A DNA stretch of 64,000 nt, taken from Chelydra serpentina. Lineage: Eukaryota > Chordata > Testudines > Chelydridae. How positions within the stretch are numbered: position 1 is the first letter of the stretch; the number at the start of each line of letters is the position of its first letter. Made by a program: the position numbers and the translations under genes. Positions 1 to 8,745 of this stretch are shown piece by piece. The DNA is taken from NCBI GenBank assembly GCA_037349315.1, contig JBAIAC010000001.1, forward strand, positions 38,254,001 through 38,318,000, in the 5' to 3' direction. Below the pieces are notes generated by a model. It made no database searches. It was not told the origin of the DNA and saw only the letters and a program-made list of their open reading frames with translations.

Positions 1-285
1 AGCTGTCTGGAAGTGTCTGCCTTCCACGCCTTCCTCATTCACACCTCATTCATTCAACAAGGCAATTGAATACAAAGTGGGGGGAAGATCTTATTCTACT
101 TCTAGCAAAAAGACATTTTTCTTTTACCTTAATTATACTACCTTAGGAGCCCGCTATAACATATTACCAAAGTTCAATACAAAGTCATATAAAAGTTATA
201 CAAAAATGCATAATGCAGAGATTTATCTACAACTGCATTGATTGACTGTTGTGTGCAGTAATATAGTGACCCCTGGGGGGGGGGT
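1..285. other. No recognised feature (window start)
   Basis: This is AT-rich sequence with no credible ORF, RNA gene or repeat family that I recognise. It ends in a G run (about 275-284) at the edge of the GC-rich repeat that follows. Confidence 0.5.
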
Positions 286-551
286 GAAGAGGGGTGTGAT
301 GGTGGGGCCGAGCAGGGAGGGGGCGGGTCCTATTTTACAGCTGTGATCTGGTCACCCTATGCGTGCTGTTTCTTTCCCCCTCTTCAGGCTTCCACACCCC
401 AGTGCTGGGGAAGGAGGGGTTGTTTCCGCGGGGCAGGCGGTGCTGGGGGGGAGGGGGGGGGGGTGTTTCAGCGGGGCCGGGGGGTTTCGGCCCTCAGCTG
501 TTTTCTTTGGAGTAATATGGCCCTCGCCGCTTTACGAGTTGTGCAGGCCTG
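286..551 (-). mobile_element. hAT-like short element, one terminus recognised
   Basis: Positions 489-551, read on the minus strand, match the left end of the hAT element at 30552-30723. They share the terminal CAGGCCTGCACAACTCG followed by a shared stretch ending near AGCTGAGGGCC. The interior (300-480) is GC-rich with G runs. The opposite terminus and the target duplication could not be located, so the left boundary is approximate. The overlapping ORFs of up to 158 codons lie in repeat DNA and are not genes. Confidence 0.55.
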
Positions 552-559
552 CTCTAGTG

Positions 560-1465
560 CTTTGTGCCTTGTGTAGTCACGCCTGTGCAAAGCATGCGAA
601 ATGTTGCCATTCTGATTTCTTAGTGTTTTTGCACGGTGTAAGGTGTTTACAGTTTCAGGGTAACTACACCTATATTCCTCCTCCACGGCCCCGAGGGCAC
701 TCACTCAAGGTTTTCAGCTCCCAGGTGTCACCCCTTGGGTGGAGACCCATGTGTCTCTCCCTCCTGTCTGGGGTTTTCAGGCTACACAGCTCCCTGCCTT
801 ACACTGTGATATCCCCAGCAAGCCATTCCACCTAAAGGCCAGTGCCTGTGCATTGCTTTCTCTCCTCGAGGGCTACGAGCAGTGTATTGCCAGCAGTGGC
901 AAGTTACCATGGAGCTCTTTCAAAGCAAGCACATTTTATTCATAAGGTAAAAGCATTACAGGGAACACATATTAAAACAATAAACTGATTTTAACACACA
1001 CTAAACATACTAGGAGTCACTCATGTGTGTTAGTTTTTTTTTTATTTAAAGCTAACAGAGTTTACCACAAGAGTTCGGCTTACATGAAGATATCTTCTGA
1101 CACAGGTTCCACTAGTACAAAAGATTATTTTCCTCAGTTTAACCGCCTTACACTGATACAAGGGCAACAGTAGGCATCTGATTCTCATCTGCACCCAGAG
1201 TGCCAGGGATGCAAGGGAACTGGCTGGGGCTCCCTGATTATAGGGCCAAATCTATGCTGGGCCTCGCCTAAATTAGAGCATCTTGAGATTGCTTTTTATA
1301 ATATATATATCATTACATTGTATATCTTAAAACTTTGTTAATTTCTTATATTTATTTGAGGCAGGGGCCAGTGGAAAAAACTGTGTGTGATCATAATACA
1401 TAGGCACCAGAAGAATGAATAAAGGTTGCACAAGCAACATTAATTCTGGCATTTCCAACTTTTTG
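560..1465. other. No recognised feature
   Basis: This is unique-looking sequence with short T runs (about 1034-1043) and a small AT dinucleotide patch (about 1300-1310). I see no gene, RNA or transposon signature. Confidence 0.4.
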
Positions 1466-1468
1466 GTG

Positions 1469-1640
1469 ATGGTATTTATTATTTGTATTATCGTAGGACC
1501 TAGGAGCCATGGAACAGGACCCCATTGTGCTAGGCGCTGTACAAACACAGAACAAAAAGACAGTCCCTGCCCCAGAGAGCTTACAATTTAAGTATAAGAC
1601 AACAGATGGATACAGACAGACAAATAGAGGCGTACAAGGA
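1469..1640 (-). mobile_element. MIR/CORE-like ancient SINE, 3' tail
   Basis: The block holds the phrase CCCCATTGTGCTAGGCGCTG followed by a stretch resembling 'acagtccctgccc...gagcttacaat'. This is the reverse complement of the shared tail of an old amniote SINE family. Related tails occur near 1960-2090, 3290-3400, 13015-13050, 38940-39010, 45230-45300 and 49091-49180. Only the tail is present here, ending in an AT-rich stretch around 1469-1490. It has no coding potential. Confidence 0.6.
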
Positions 1641-1957
1641 AACAATGAGGCTATGTTGGTCAGCATGATAGGCTTTGGTCTCAGCACGGGGGTGGCAAAA
1701 TGCACATCCCTGACACAAAGGCCACCCCCTTGCCAAATTTCAAGTTCCCACTCCAAAGAATGTGTCTGTTGAAGCTTTAACATGAACAAAACGACGTATT
1801 TTCACTAGCCTCATCTTTGGAAAGAGCTGGACTGTTTGGGCTGAAACATTTTCCAAAATTTCAGCCTCAGGAAGACACCCAGCATGTACAATTTCAGCCC
1901 AAATTGTTAAAGTTTGGCAAAGTGATAAGCAATTGAAAACATAGGTGTTCCCAATCA

Positions 1958-2095
1958 AGGGGCCAGTTGTGCTAGATTCAATACATACACATAATGAGAG
2001 ACAGCCCCTGTCCCCAGTAATTAATAGTCTAAAGAGACAAGATGGCTAGAGGGTGGGATGGGAAAAGAGAGGCAGAGATGAATAAAGGATCAGCT
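1958..2095 (-). mobile_element. Ancient SINE tail, degenerate
   Basis: A second minus-strand copy of the tail seen at 1469-1640. Here it reads 'gggccagttgtgctag...gagacagcccctgtcccc...gtctaaagagacaagatgg' with several substitutions. It is truncated at both ends. Confidence 0.5.
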
Positions 2096-2309
2096 GCCGA
2101 GCCAGATATCGTTTCCCAGTTCAGTACCCTACCCCTTAGGCCATTTTATCAGCTTACAGTTTCTCACGGTATAATTTCCCATTGTATACATACGTTTCAC
2201 TTAATTTCTTCAATTTGTATTGTGCCCTCATCACCATTCTTTCCGCACAAATACAGTTTTGTAAAGAGCAAAAACAGACAATGCAACATTGAACCTGGTA
2301 GTTCTGAAC

Positions 2310-2452
2310 ATTGCATATATCATATATCTATCTATCTTCCTACTGCATGTTCCACTCTATGCGTCTGATGAAATGGATTCTAGCCCACGAAAGCTTATGC
2401 CCAAATACATTTGTTAGTCTCTAAGGTGCCACAAGAACTCCTCGTTCTTAGT
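2310..2452 (+). mobile_element. Penelope-like repeat, 3' part with hammerhead-like core
   Basis: This copy shares its order of blocks with the copy at 8521-8745: an AT-rich 'tatctatctatcttcct' tract, CTGATGA (2365-2371), a hairpin, GAAA (2389-2392), 'gcttatgc', then 'ttgttagtctctaaggtgccacaag'. It is 5'-truncated and ends near 'ctcgttctt'. Assignment to Penelope-like elements rests on the 8.2-8.7 kb copy, where a GIY-YIG-type coding remnant belongs to the same repeat. I judge the membership likely but not proven. Confidence 0.6.
2365..2402 (+). ncRNA. Hammerhead-ribozyme-like core (probably inactive)
   Basis: A CTGATGA box (2365-2371) and a GAAA box (2389-2392) flank a degraded stem II. A very short stem III follows (GC, loop TTAT, GC). 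There is one extra A between CTGATGA and stem II compared with the minimal motif, and the nucleotides at the expected U-H cleavage step are CC, so this copy is probably dead. Confidence 0.35.
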
Positions 2453-2459
2453 ACAGTAA

Positions 2460-3135
2460 GGTAAGGTGAATTTTAAGTACTGCCCCTTCATCCACAGAAT
2501 ATACCTAACTGTGATGCCTGTAGTCTTGCCCTCTTGGGCTTTGATCTCATCAGTTCATGGGTTGGGCTGGAAGCTTTCAAATGAAAATGCCTATGCTGCA
2601 GAAAGTGGCGGTAAGGATTCAGCAGGTGGTGCTCTTCTCTCTGGAAGTCTGCATTGAACCATTATTGAAGTGTAACAGCAGGTGACACTGAGGAGCTTGT
2701 CCTTTGCATGAGTTTTATAAAACAGGCCCTGATCACTTGTGCTCATTAAAGACCACTTGTCCTCATTAAAGAGAGTTTTGCCTGCGCTTGTTTTAAGCCA
2801 TGAGGCTGCATTTTCAGCCTCATAACTATATACATGAAATTACAACCTATAATATTACTATAACAACAATGCTCAGTGCATCATGAGCCTTCCAAAGACA
2901 CCCAACATGACAAACTTTGCATTGGATACCATACAATCATATTATAAGGATGAACATGGGTGTGCAGGGTGTTCCCCTGAGAAACAGAGGGTCACAGGTG
3001 GTCATAAGAAAAAGTTTTAGAACCACCTGGGCTAGGATATTGTTCTTTGCTAACTGTTACAGTGATGACAAGTCCTGGTTAGAGAGGTATGTGGCTTCAC
3101 CAGCCTGGGGAAATTGACCTTGATGAGAAGACTCC
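2460..3135. other. No recognised feature
   Basis: Unique-looking sequence. It contains a local imperfect duplication around 2728-2775 ('ctcattaaagaccacttgt cctcattaaagag'). No gene or transposon recognised. Confidence 0.4.
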
Positions 3136-3139
3136 TCCA

Positions 3140-3402
3140 AGAGACAGCATGGTCTAGTGGAAAGGGCATTGGACTGGGAGTCGGAAGAGCTGGGTTTTAT
3201 TCTTGTGGCTGTCACTTCACTTCTCTGTGCCTCTCTTTTCCTTTACAGTCTAAGGAGGCTTTTCAGGGCACTAGTCTCTTCCCCAAAGAGCGTATCTTTT
3301 TGTTCTGTGTCTGTACAGCGCCCTGCATGATGGGGTCCTGCTCCATTACTCTGGCTCTGAGGACCATCAGTAATACAAGTAATAATACTGGATCTTACTT
3401 TA
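3140..3402 (+). mobile_element. MIR/CORE-like SINE, near full length
   Basis: The head is tRNA-like ('catggtctagtggaaagggc', then 'ggactgggagtc' and 'agctgggtt'). It is followed by the CORE-type stretch 'tcacttctctgtgcctctctt' and the 3' tail 'tgtacagcgccctgcatga...'. The block order matches the other copies in this window at 38770-39010 and 48600-49180. The copy is old and about 260 bp long, ending in an AT-rich 'aataatact' stretch. Confidence 0.65.
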
Positions 3403-5245
3403 TGGTTTTACAGTGCTTAGCACAAGGGCACACTGATCTTGGCTGAGACCCCCCAGGCATTCTGATAATACAACAATAATGTCTGCCCTCGCCCCTCCAT
3501 GCAGCGTTCAGCAGCTCCAAAGAACCTATATGTATTACTTCTTGTATTTGGGAGCAAACCCAAGGGAAGTGTGCATAGGTTTCTGAACCATTTTGTTACT
3601 CTAGCCTTCAATGGTGGCAAAGACCAGGAAGAAAACAGGCCTGCAGGTGCCAGTCAGGACAGGTTTGATCTTGTCACAACTCCCCAGTAATACTCATTCA
3701 CTAGTTCTTGCTAATCCCATGGCACACCAAGTGGGAAAGACAGCAACAATTAACCCCCCTGCCCTTTCTCCCAAACACGCATGTTACACAGGACTCAAGT
3801 CAGCTGCAAAGAGGCAGGTGGCTCCCTCGACGGGGCAGCAGCAGACGCAGTCCTTGAGCCAGGGGCCAGGCTTCCAATGGAAGAAGCAGAGGCAGCAATT
3901 CTGGAATCATGCAGGCAGCTGCTGCCTCTTGTGGAGGAAACAGCAATGTCCAGGCGAGGCAAGGGGAGATACCATCAGGAAAATAGCAATAGCTACAATG
4001 CTGGGAATAGACAGCAGGTTCCCTCCAGAGGCAGCAGTGCTGGGATCAGGTGAATTCCCTCTGAGGGGGATCAGCAATTATGTAGACCAAGCATGTGGGC
4101 CCTCTGGCAGGTAGAAAGTAGTGTCCGCCTTTGGTAGGTGGGTTCCCAATGGCAATGATGGCAGCAGCATAGCTGAGAACAGGAGGGTAAGGTAAGGGTC
4201 CCCCTTTGGAGAACATGGGACCAGCGTGGTGTGGAGCAGACCAATGGTCCATCTTGGCTGGTATCCCGTCTCTGAGTGTTACTATTTCCATACAGTGGGG
4301 AGGAAATGTAAAACACCCATAATGGACAATTATGTAGTAACATGGGGAAGAAGCAGCAGCAGTGCAGGGAGCAAATATTTTACCAGTTTCCTAGGAGATT
4401 AGGAGCTGCACCAGAGCCTTTGTGGGGCTTCTTGGCTGAAATCCAGACTGGCCCCTGAGGTGTGAATGGCATGCAAGCAAAGTCTTAGCAGTGACTGCTC
4501 TGAGAAGATAAATAGCACAATCCCCCGGTTATTAGTCCCCCCCCCCCCGCACTCCTCCTCTTCTCCCTGACTGACTTTGATTATTGTTACTTTACACGAG
4601 CTTTTAATTTGCGTGCAGGCAAGTACAAAGGCACAACCGGATATACCTGTTATTTGCCAGTGACCTGAGAGAGTTTAGTTTATGTTAAGCCTTGGATTGT
4701 GGTAACGCTTGCACGCGATTCCTCAATATACTTGCTCCAGGCAACTGATGGATGGTAGTGTTGGAGGATGAAGGAAAGTTTTAAAGTGACAGAAGCTTAT
4801 TTCAGTCCTCCTTAACTTTCCAGTTATGTAACCCTCCTGAGTTTATTTCAGTGTAGAGCCAAAGCTTTGCCTTCTATTCAGGCAAGAAATTTATCATTGA
4901 CACAACATTTAACCAGTGAAATATTTGCTGTAATTTGTTAACAGCGATCACTGCAGCTAACCTTGTGACTGTTTTGAGTGATGGCTAAAAAAGCTAGTCA
5001 GAGTTGCCCGCAAAAGTTTCCAGACTATGCAATGACTATGAAAAACTGTGGCTGTACTTTATTAGTGTGCTGTCCTGTGTACCTAATGGCACTTAATGTT
5101 AGGAGATACTTGAGGAAAGCACACAATCACGACAATTTCATTTAATTCCTTTTCCTCCTTAAAAGGTTTAAATAAAATAATTTCCAACCTCCACTTTTCA
5201 CCTATTCAGTATTGATTGATACTGCACCAGAGGAAGGAGAGGAAA
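3403..5245. other. Mostly unrecognised; CAG/GCA-rich patch and a C run
   Basis: No gene is recognised. A purine-rich, CAG-rich patch lies at about 3800-4060 and opens overlapping ORFs of 90-167 codons without any recognisable domain. A C run sits at about 4540-4550. The rest is AT-rich and unremarkable. Confidence 0.4.
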
Positions 5246-5247
5246 CT

Positions 5248-5345
5248 TGTCTAGTAGTTAAAGCTGGTGGCTGGGAGTCTGGAGATCTGGGTTCCTTGCT
5301 ACGTCTACCCTCGACTTACTGTGTGACCTTTGAAAGTAACTGTAA
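5248..5345 (+). mobile_element. Ancient SINE head (tRNA-derived), fragment
   Basis: The stretch 'tctagtagttaaagctggtggctgggagtctggagatctgggttcc', followed by 'ttactgtgtgacctttg', follows the head-and-core order of the MIR-like SINE at 3140-3402. The tail is missing. Confidence 0.5.
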
Positions 5346-5600
5346 AAATGGCCTAGTGCGTTTCAATGTTTGTTGCCTTTCAATTATACCACATCAAATT
5401 AGCTAAGTCTGCAAGCAGACAGGAAGTGTTTTCATCTGCCAGGCCCCTAAACTCAACTTGAGGTCTGAAACTTGAGCTCTTTTATTTCTGGTATGTGTAT
5501 TATCCCAGTGATAAAGATTCTACAGAAGGAATCCATTCTGCATTTCTACTGAAGATGCTTGACACAGACTGGAATCTAGCTCATTCTCAGCCCTGTCAGG

Positions 5601-5737
5601 CAGGTGGGCTGGAACAGTTTGTATAGTGGGGGTGCTGAGAGCCATTGAACTGAACTGTAACCCTTGTATATGATGGAAACCACTTCAAGCCAGGGGGTGC
5701 AGCAATCCCCCCAGCACCCCTAGTTCCAGCACCTATG
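5601..5737. mobile_element. Short non-autonomous hAT element with 8-bp TSD
   Basis: The ends are imperfect inverted repeats: the left end (CAGGTGGGCTGGAAC) pairs with the right end (GTTCCAGCACCTATG). The element is flanked by the perfect 8-bp direct repeat CTGTCAGG at 5593-5600 and 5738-5745. An 8-bp duplication is the hallmark of the hAT superfamily. It has no coding capacity. Confidence 0.8.
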
Positions 5738-6189
5738 CTGTCAGGCCCACAGTGCTAGCAGGAGTGAAATGTAGTAACATGTATTTTATCTATGGGCCAG
5801 ATTCTGATACCTTTGCTCACATTGAATATTGGCTTTCTCAGGCACAATGGAGTAAGGTTCTACTCAGCTTGAATAAGGGCATCGTAATATGGGCGTTAAG
5901 TAATCAGATACAGCACAGAGCAGATCTGTTGAGTAAGAAAGTGTAATTTTAACAAATTCGCTTTTTTGACCATAACCTACATCCTCTCTTCTGCACAGGG
6001 CCGTAACGAGGGCGAGGCCATTGAGGCACTCGCCTCGGGGCGCACTGCTGGCAGGGGCGCAAAAACCTGCTGGCCAGGGTGCCCCGTCCTCCCCTGCTGC
6101 CGAAGCCGCCCCAGCTCACCTGCGGGAGGTCCGCCGGTCTGTGTGCAGAAGGCCCCCTCCGCTGAATTGCCGCCGAAGCTGCAGCACCA

Positions 6190-6500
6190 GCAGACCTCCC
6201 GAGCCTGCTGGGCGGGTGGGCGGGGGGCCGAGCCTGCCACTGCGGCCCGTGGGTGGGCGGGGGACCAAGCCGCCTGCCCCCACGGCCCGTGGGCAGGCGG
6301 GGGGGCCGAGCCTGTTGCCGCGACCCTCAGGCAGCCTAGCGGGCGGCCGAGCCTCCTGCCGCCGCGGGCGGGTGGGGGACCAAGCCCCCTGCCACCGCGG
6401 CCTGCAGGCGGGCGGGCAGCCGAGCCTTCTGCCGCTGGGCCCATGGGCTGGGAGCCGAGGCTTCCGCCGCGGCCCACGGGCAGGCAGGTGGGCGGGGGGG
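6190..6500. repeat. GC-rich minisatellite, about 40-bp unit
   Basis: Degenerate units built around 'gggcgggggaccaagcc.cctgcc.c..cggcccgt' repeat about seven times with variable length. They account for the long ORFs of biased composition (Gly/Pro/Arg-rich) in this stretch. Confidence 0.7.
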
Positions 6501-6567
6501 AGGGGAAGCTGGCTGCCACCGGGGGCGGGGGGAGGGGCGGTATTAGCGGGGCGGGTGCACAGGGCTA

Positions 6568-6608
6568 GTGCAAGGAAGTTTCGTCTAGGGCACGAAACTT
6601 CCTTGCAC
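6568..6608. repeat. Perfect 17-bp-arm hairpin
   Basis: GTGCAAGGAAGTTTCGT (6568-6584) and its exact reverse complement (6592-6608) are separated by seven bases. The hairpin lies at the inner edge of the right terminus of the surrounding hAT-like element. Confidence 0.85.
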
Positions 6609-6616
6609 CGGCCTTG

Positions 6617-7235
6617 GGTGCGAATGACCCTTGTTTTCTCTCGCTGTCCCAGTAGCCGCAGCGATCTCATTGTGAACATTATTGGGTATCTTTCTTCAGC
6701 ATCTGACTGGGTCAGGGTCAGCTTATGATGCCCTGGTGGCTTTCTGGCGCTTCGGATTTGCCCTACACCCAGTGGGTGAATGGGAGGGACCCCTGGAGCC
6801 CGCAGGCAGCCAGGGTCTTGCGATTGCCAGAGTTTTGTTAATTCCTTTGCACTTTTCTGTTTTAATGACCACTTCAAAGCAGAGCGCTTGACCCAGCTGT
6901 ATGTAAGTGGAGAGGTTTTACAGTGGCAGGCAGGGTTTATTGCAGAATATTACGCGCTGTCAGTTTCCCCTCCAGGCTCTGTGGTGCGTGCTGTTCGCTT
7001 GACAAAGCAATACGTTGAATAAACGCTAGAAATTGAACCGCATTTCCTTAGGGCGGCACATTAAACACAACTCTTTGGAAAGCATAAAATAGACTGTGCG
7101 GCCCCCCCCACCCCCCGCCTCCCCATAGCCAGCTGTATTAGTCCCAAGCCAATAGCCTTTAATTATCAGTTTGGCTGGGGTGTATTCCCAGGCAAGCGCC
7201 ACCTCTGATTCCCAGCTGCTGAGCTTGAGGAAGGT
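6617..7235. other. No recognised feature
   Basis: Moderate GC, no credible coding frame. A short C/G run lies at about 7102-7116. Confidence 0.4.
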
Positions 7236-7353
7236 AGGATGACCAGACAGCAAATGTGAAAAATCAGGAGGGGGGGGAATAGGAGCCTATATAAGAAAAA
7301 GACCCAAAAATCGGGACTGTGCCTATAAAATCGGGAGGTCTGGTCACCCTAGG
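7236..7353. mobile_element. Small palindromic MITE with GGTGACCAGAC termini
   Basis: The left end 'aggatgaccagacagc' and right end 'gtctggtcacccta' are inverted. Between them are 'gtgaaaaatcaggag', 'gcctatataagaaaaagacc' and 'aaaatcgggactg'. The same family recurs in part at 42967-43076. I recall similar short elements as common in turtles and crocodilians, but I cannot name the superfamily with certainty. Confidence 0.6.
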
Positions 7354-8221
7354 GGAAGGTAAATTAGTTTTTTAGAACACAGAGGAAAGAAAGTGCTGCT
7401 GAATCAGAGCATTGCTCAGGAGCAATTTGTGGAATTAAAGCCCAGTGAATAAAGTCTCTCTTGTAAGATGCTTTCCAAGACTGGGAAAGATCCCTTTAAA
7501 TGCCTGCATTCATCCATAAGGAAGTAAAGAATGCCCTATCCGAAACGTAAAACAATGATCTCCCGGGCACCAGAGAAGCAGAGGGAATGCAGGGAGATGG
7601 CGAGTGGAATCAAAAGGGTGGTGCTGTAAAGAGCAGGTTAATTTTCAGATCCACATAGCAAAATAGGGGAAACCCTCCATAACATCAATAGCTAAAGCAA
7701 CCTACGTCACAAACCACTAGACGTTGGCTATGATTTGAAAATTCCGGACACAAGTATATTTTGAGTGTAGCAAGATTTTCTTTTTTAAATGAGTAGTTAC
7801 CACAGAAACACAGATGGTTCACTACAGTCTGCCCACTGCACGCAATATTCATTTATTGTCAGTGGCCAAGTATAATGCGGGCTGGAGCAGCCCGAGTCAT
7901 TTATTAACAGTGAAACTGCTCCGATAAGATTGTTTTCTTACTGTTAACATTTGTGACGGAGTTCCTGTGCACTTCCTTCTGCGTCTCCACCCTTGGGAGA
8001 GCAATAAATCAATTGTTTCACAATAAAAGGGAAGATCTCTCAAGGGAACTGTGGTTTTTATATACTCGCATTTTTACTAGATAATATGCAGTTTTCGCTG
8101 AGATGAAAATGACACTTGCGGGCAGTGTAAATTAGCTCCGTGGTACTGCTTGAGGTGTTGCAGCGATTCAAGACAAAATCAAACTGAGCAAATCTTGCTG
8201 GACTTTGGAATTAGTTAGGAC
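7354..8221. other. No recognised feature
   Basis: Unique-looking sequence without recognised genes, RNA genes or repeats. Confidence 0.4.
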
Positions 8222-8519
8222 TTTTAATTGATAAGGAGGGAAAAACTTTTGTAGTGATAATCAAGATGGCCCATCTCAGACAGACAGTTGACAAGAAGAT
8301 GTGAGGATACTTAAGATGGGGAAATAGATTCAATTTGTGTAATGACCATTCCCAGTATCTATTTAAACCTAAATTAATGGTATCTAGTTTGCAAATTATT
8401 TCCAATTCGGCAGTTTCTCGTTGGAGTCTGTTTTTGAAGCTTTTTTGTTGCAAAATTGCCACCTTTAAATCCGTTACTGAGTGACCAGAGAGGTTGAAGT
8501 GTTCACCTACTGGTTTTTG
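8211..8519 (-). pseudogene. Penelope-like C-terminal (GIY-YIG-type region) remnant
   Basis: The minus-strand frame is open from about 8519 to 8211. It contains VGEHFNLSGHSVTDLKV, then a run starting AILQQKSFKNRLQRETAE and ICKLDTINLGLN. Among retroelements I associate this VGEHFN..GHS..DLKV pattern, located after the catalytic core, with the end of the GIY-YIG endonuclease domain of Penelope-like elements. The catalytic YxG...R...H portion would lie upstream and is absent. No intact protein is possible. The frame is not recognised as any host gene. Confidence 0.5.
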
Positions 8520-8745
8520 TTTTTCCCTCCTGCTGATAATAGCTCTCCTTAATTGATTAGCCTCTTAGAGTTGGTATGGCAAATTCCACCTTTTTCATGA
8601 TTCTCTGTATGTATATATATCTTCTTACTATATATTCCATTCTATGCATCTGATGAAGTGGACTGTAGCCCATGAAAGCTTATGCTGAAATAAATTTGTT
8701 AGTCTCTAAGGTGCCACAAGTACACCTGTTCTTTTCCCAACAGGA
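8222..8745 (+). mobile_element. Penelope-like element, 3' part with inverted 5' segment
   Basis: Two pieces of one element are joined head to head. Positions 8521-8745 read in the sense direction: 'ttttccctcctgctgataat', an AT-rich tract, the hammerhead-like core, then 'tttgttagtctctaaggtgc'. Positions 8222-8519 are the preceding coding segment in inverted orientation, overlapping the sense piece by about 11 bp (minus strand of 8235-8245 against 8521-8531). This is the arrangement expected from 5' inversion during target-primed insertion. The target duplication was not resolved. The superfamily is inferred from the coding remnant described separately. Confidence 0.6.
8650..8687 (+). ncRNA. 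Hammerhead-ribozyme-like core (probably inactive)
   Basis: CTGATGA (8650-8656) is followed by one unpaired A, a six-step stem II with UGUA loop (GTGGAC / GCCCAT, degenerate at two steps), GAAA (8674-8677), and a minimal stem III (GC, loop TTAT, GC). Position 17 is G rather than H, so self-cleavage is unlikely in this copy, and stem I is poorly supported. Hammerhead motifs are known from Penelope-like retroelements, which agrees with the coding remnant next to it. Confidence 0.4.

Larger units (their letters stand above)
5996..6616. mobile_element. GC-rich hAT-like element with internal tandem array
   Basis: The left end CAGGGCCGTAACGAGG resembles, in inverted form, the right end at 6601-6616 (minus strand CAAGGCCGGTGCAAGG). 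A CAGGGCC-type terminus is shared with the hAT elements at 29952, 34342, 41147 and 51718. No clean 8-bp target duplication is visible. The interior is very GC-rich, and ORFs of up to 253 codons open on both strands only because stops are rare there. A perfect hairpin lies near the right end. Confidence 0.55.

Noticed and set aside
5966..6877. ORFs of 180-253 codons on both strands
   Set aside because: They lie in a GC-rich tandem array within a hAT-like element. Composition is Gly/Pro/Arg-biased and overlapping frames on both strands are equally open.
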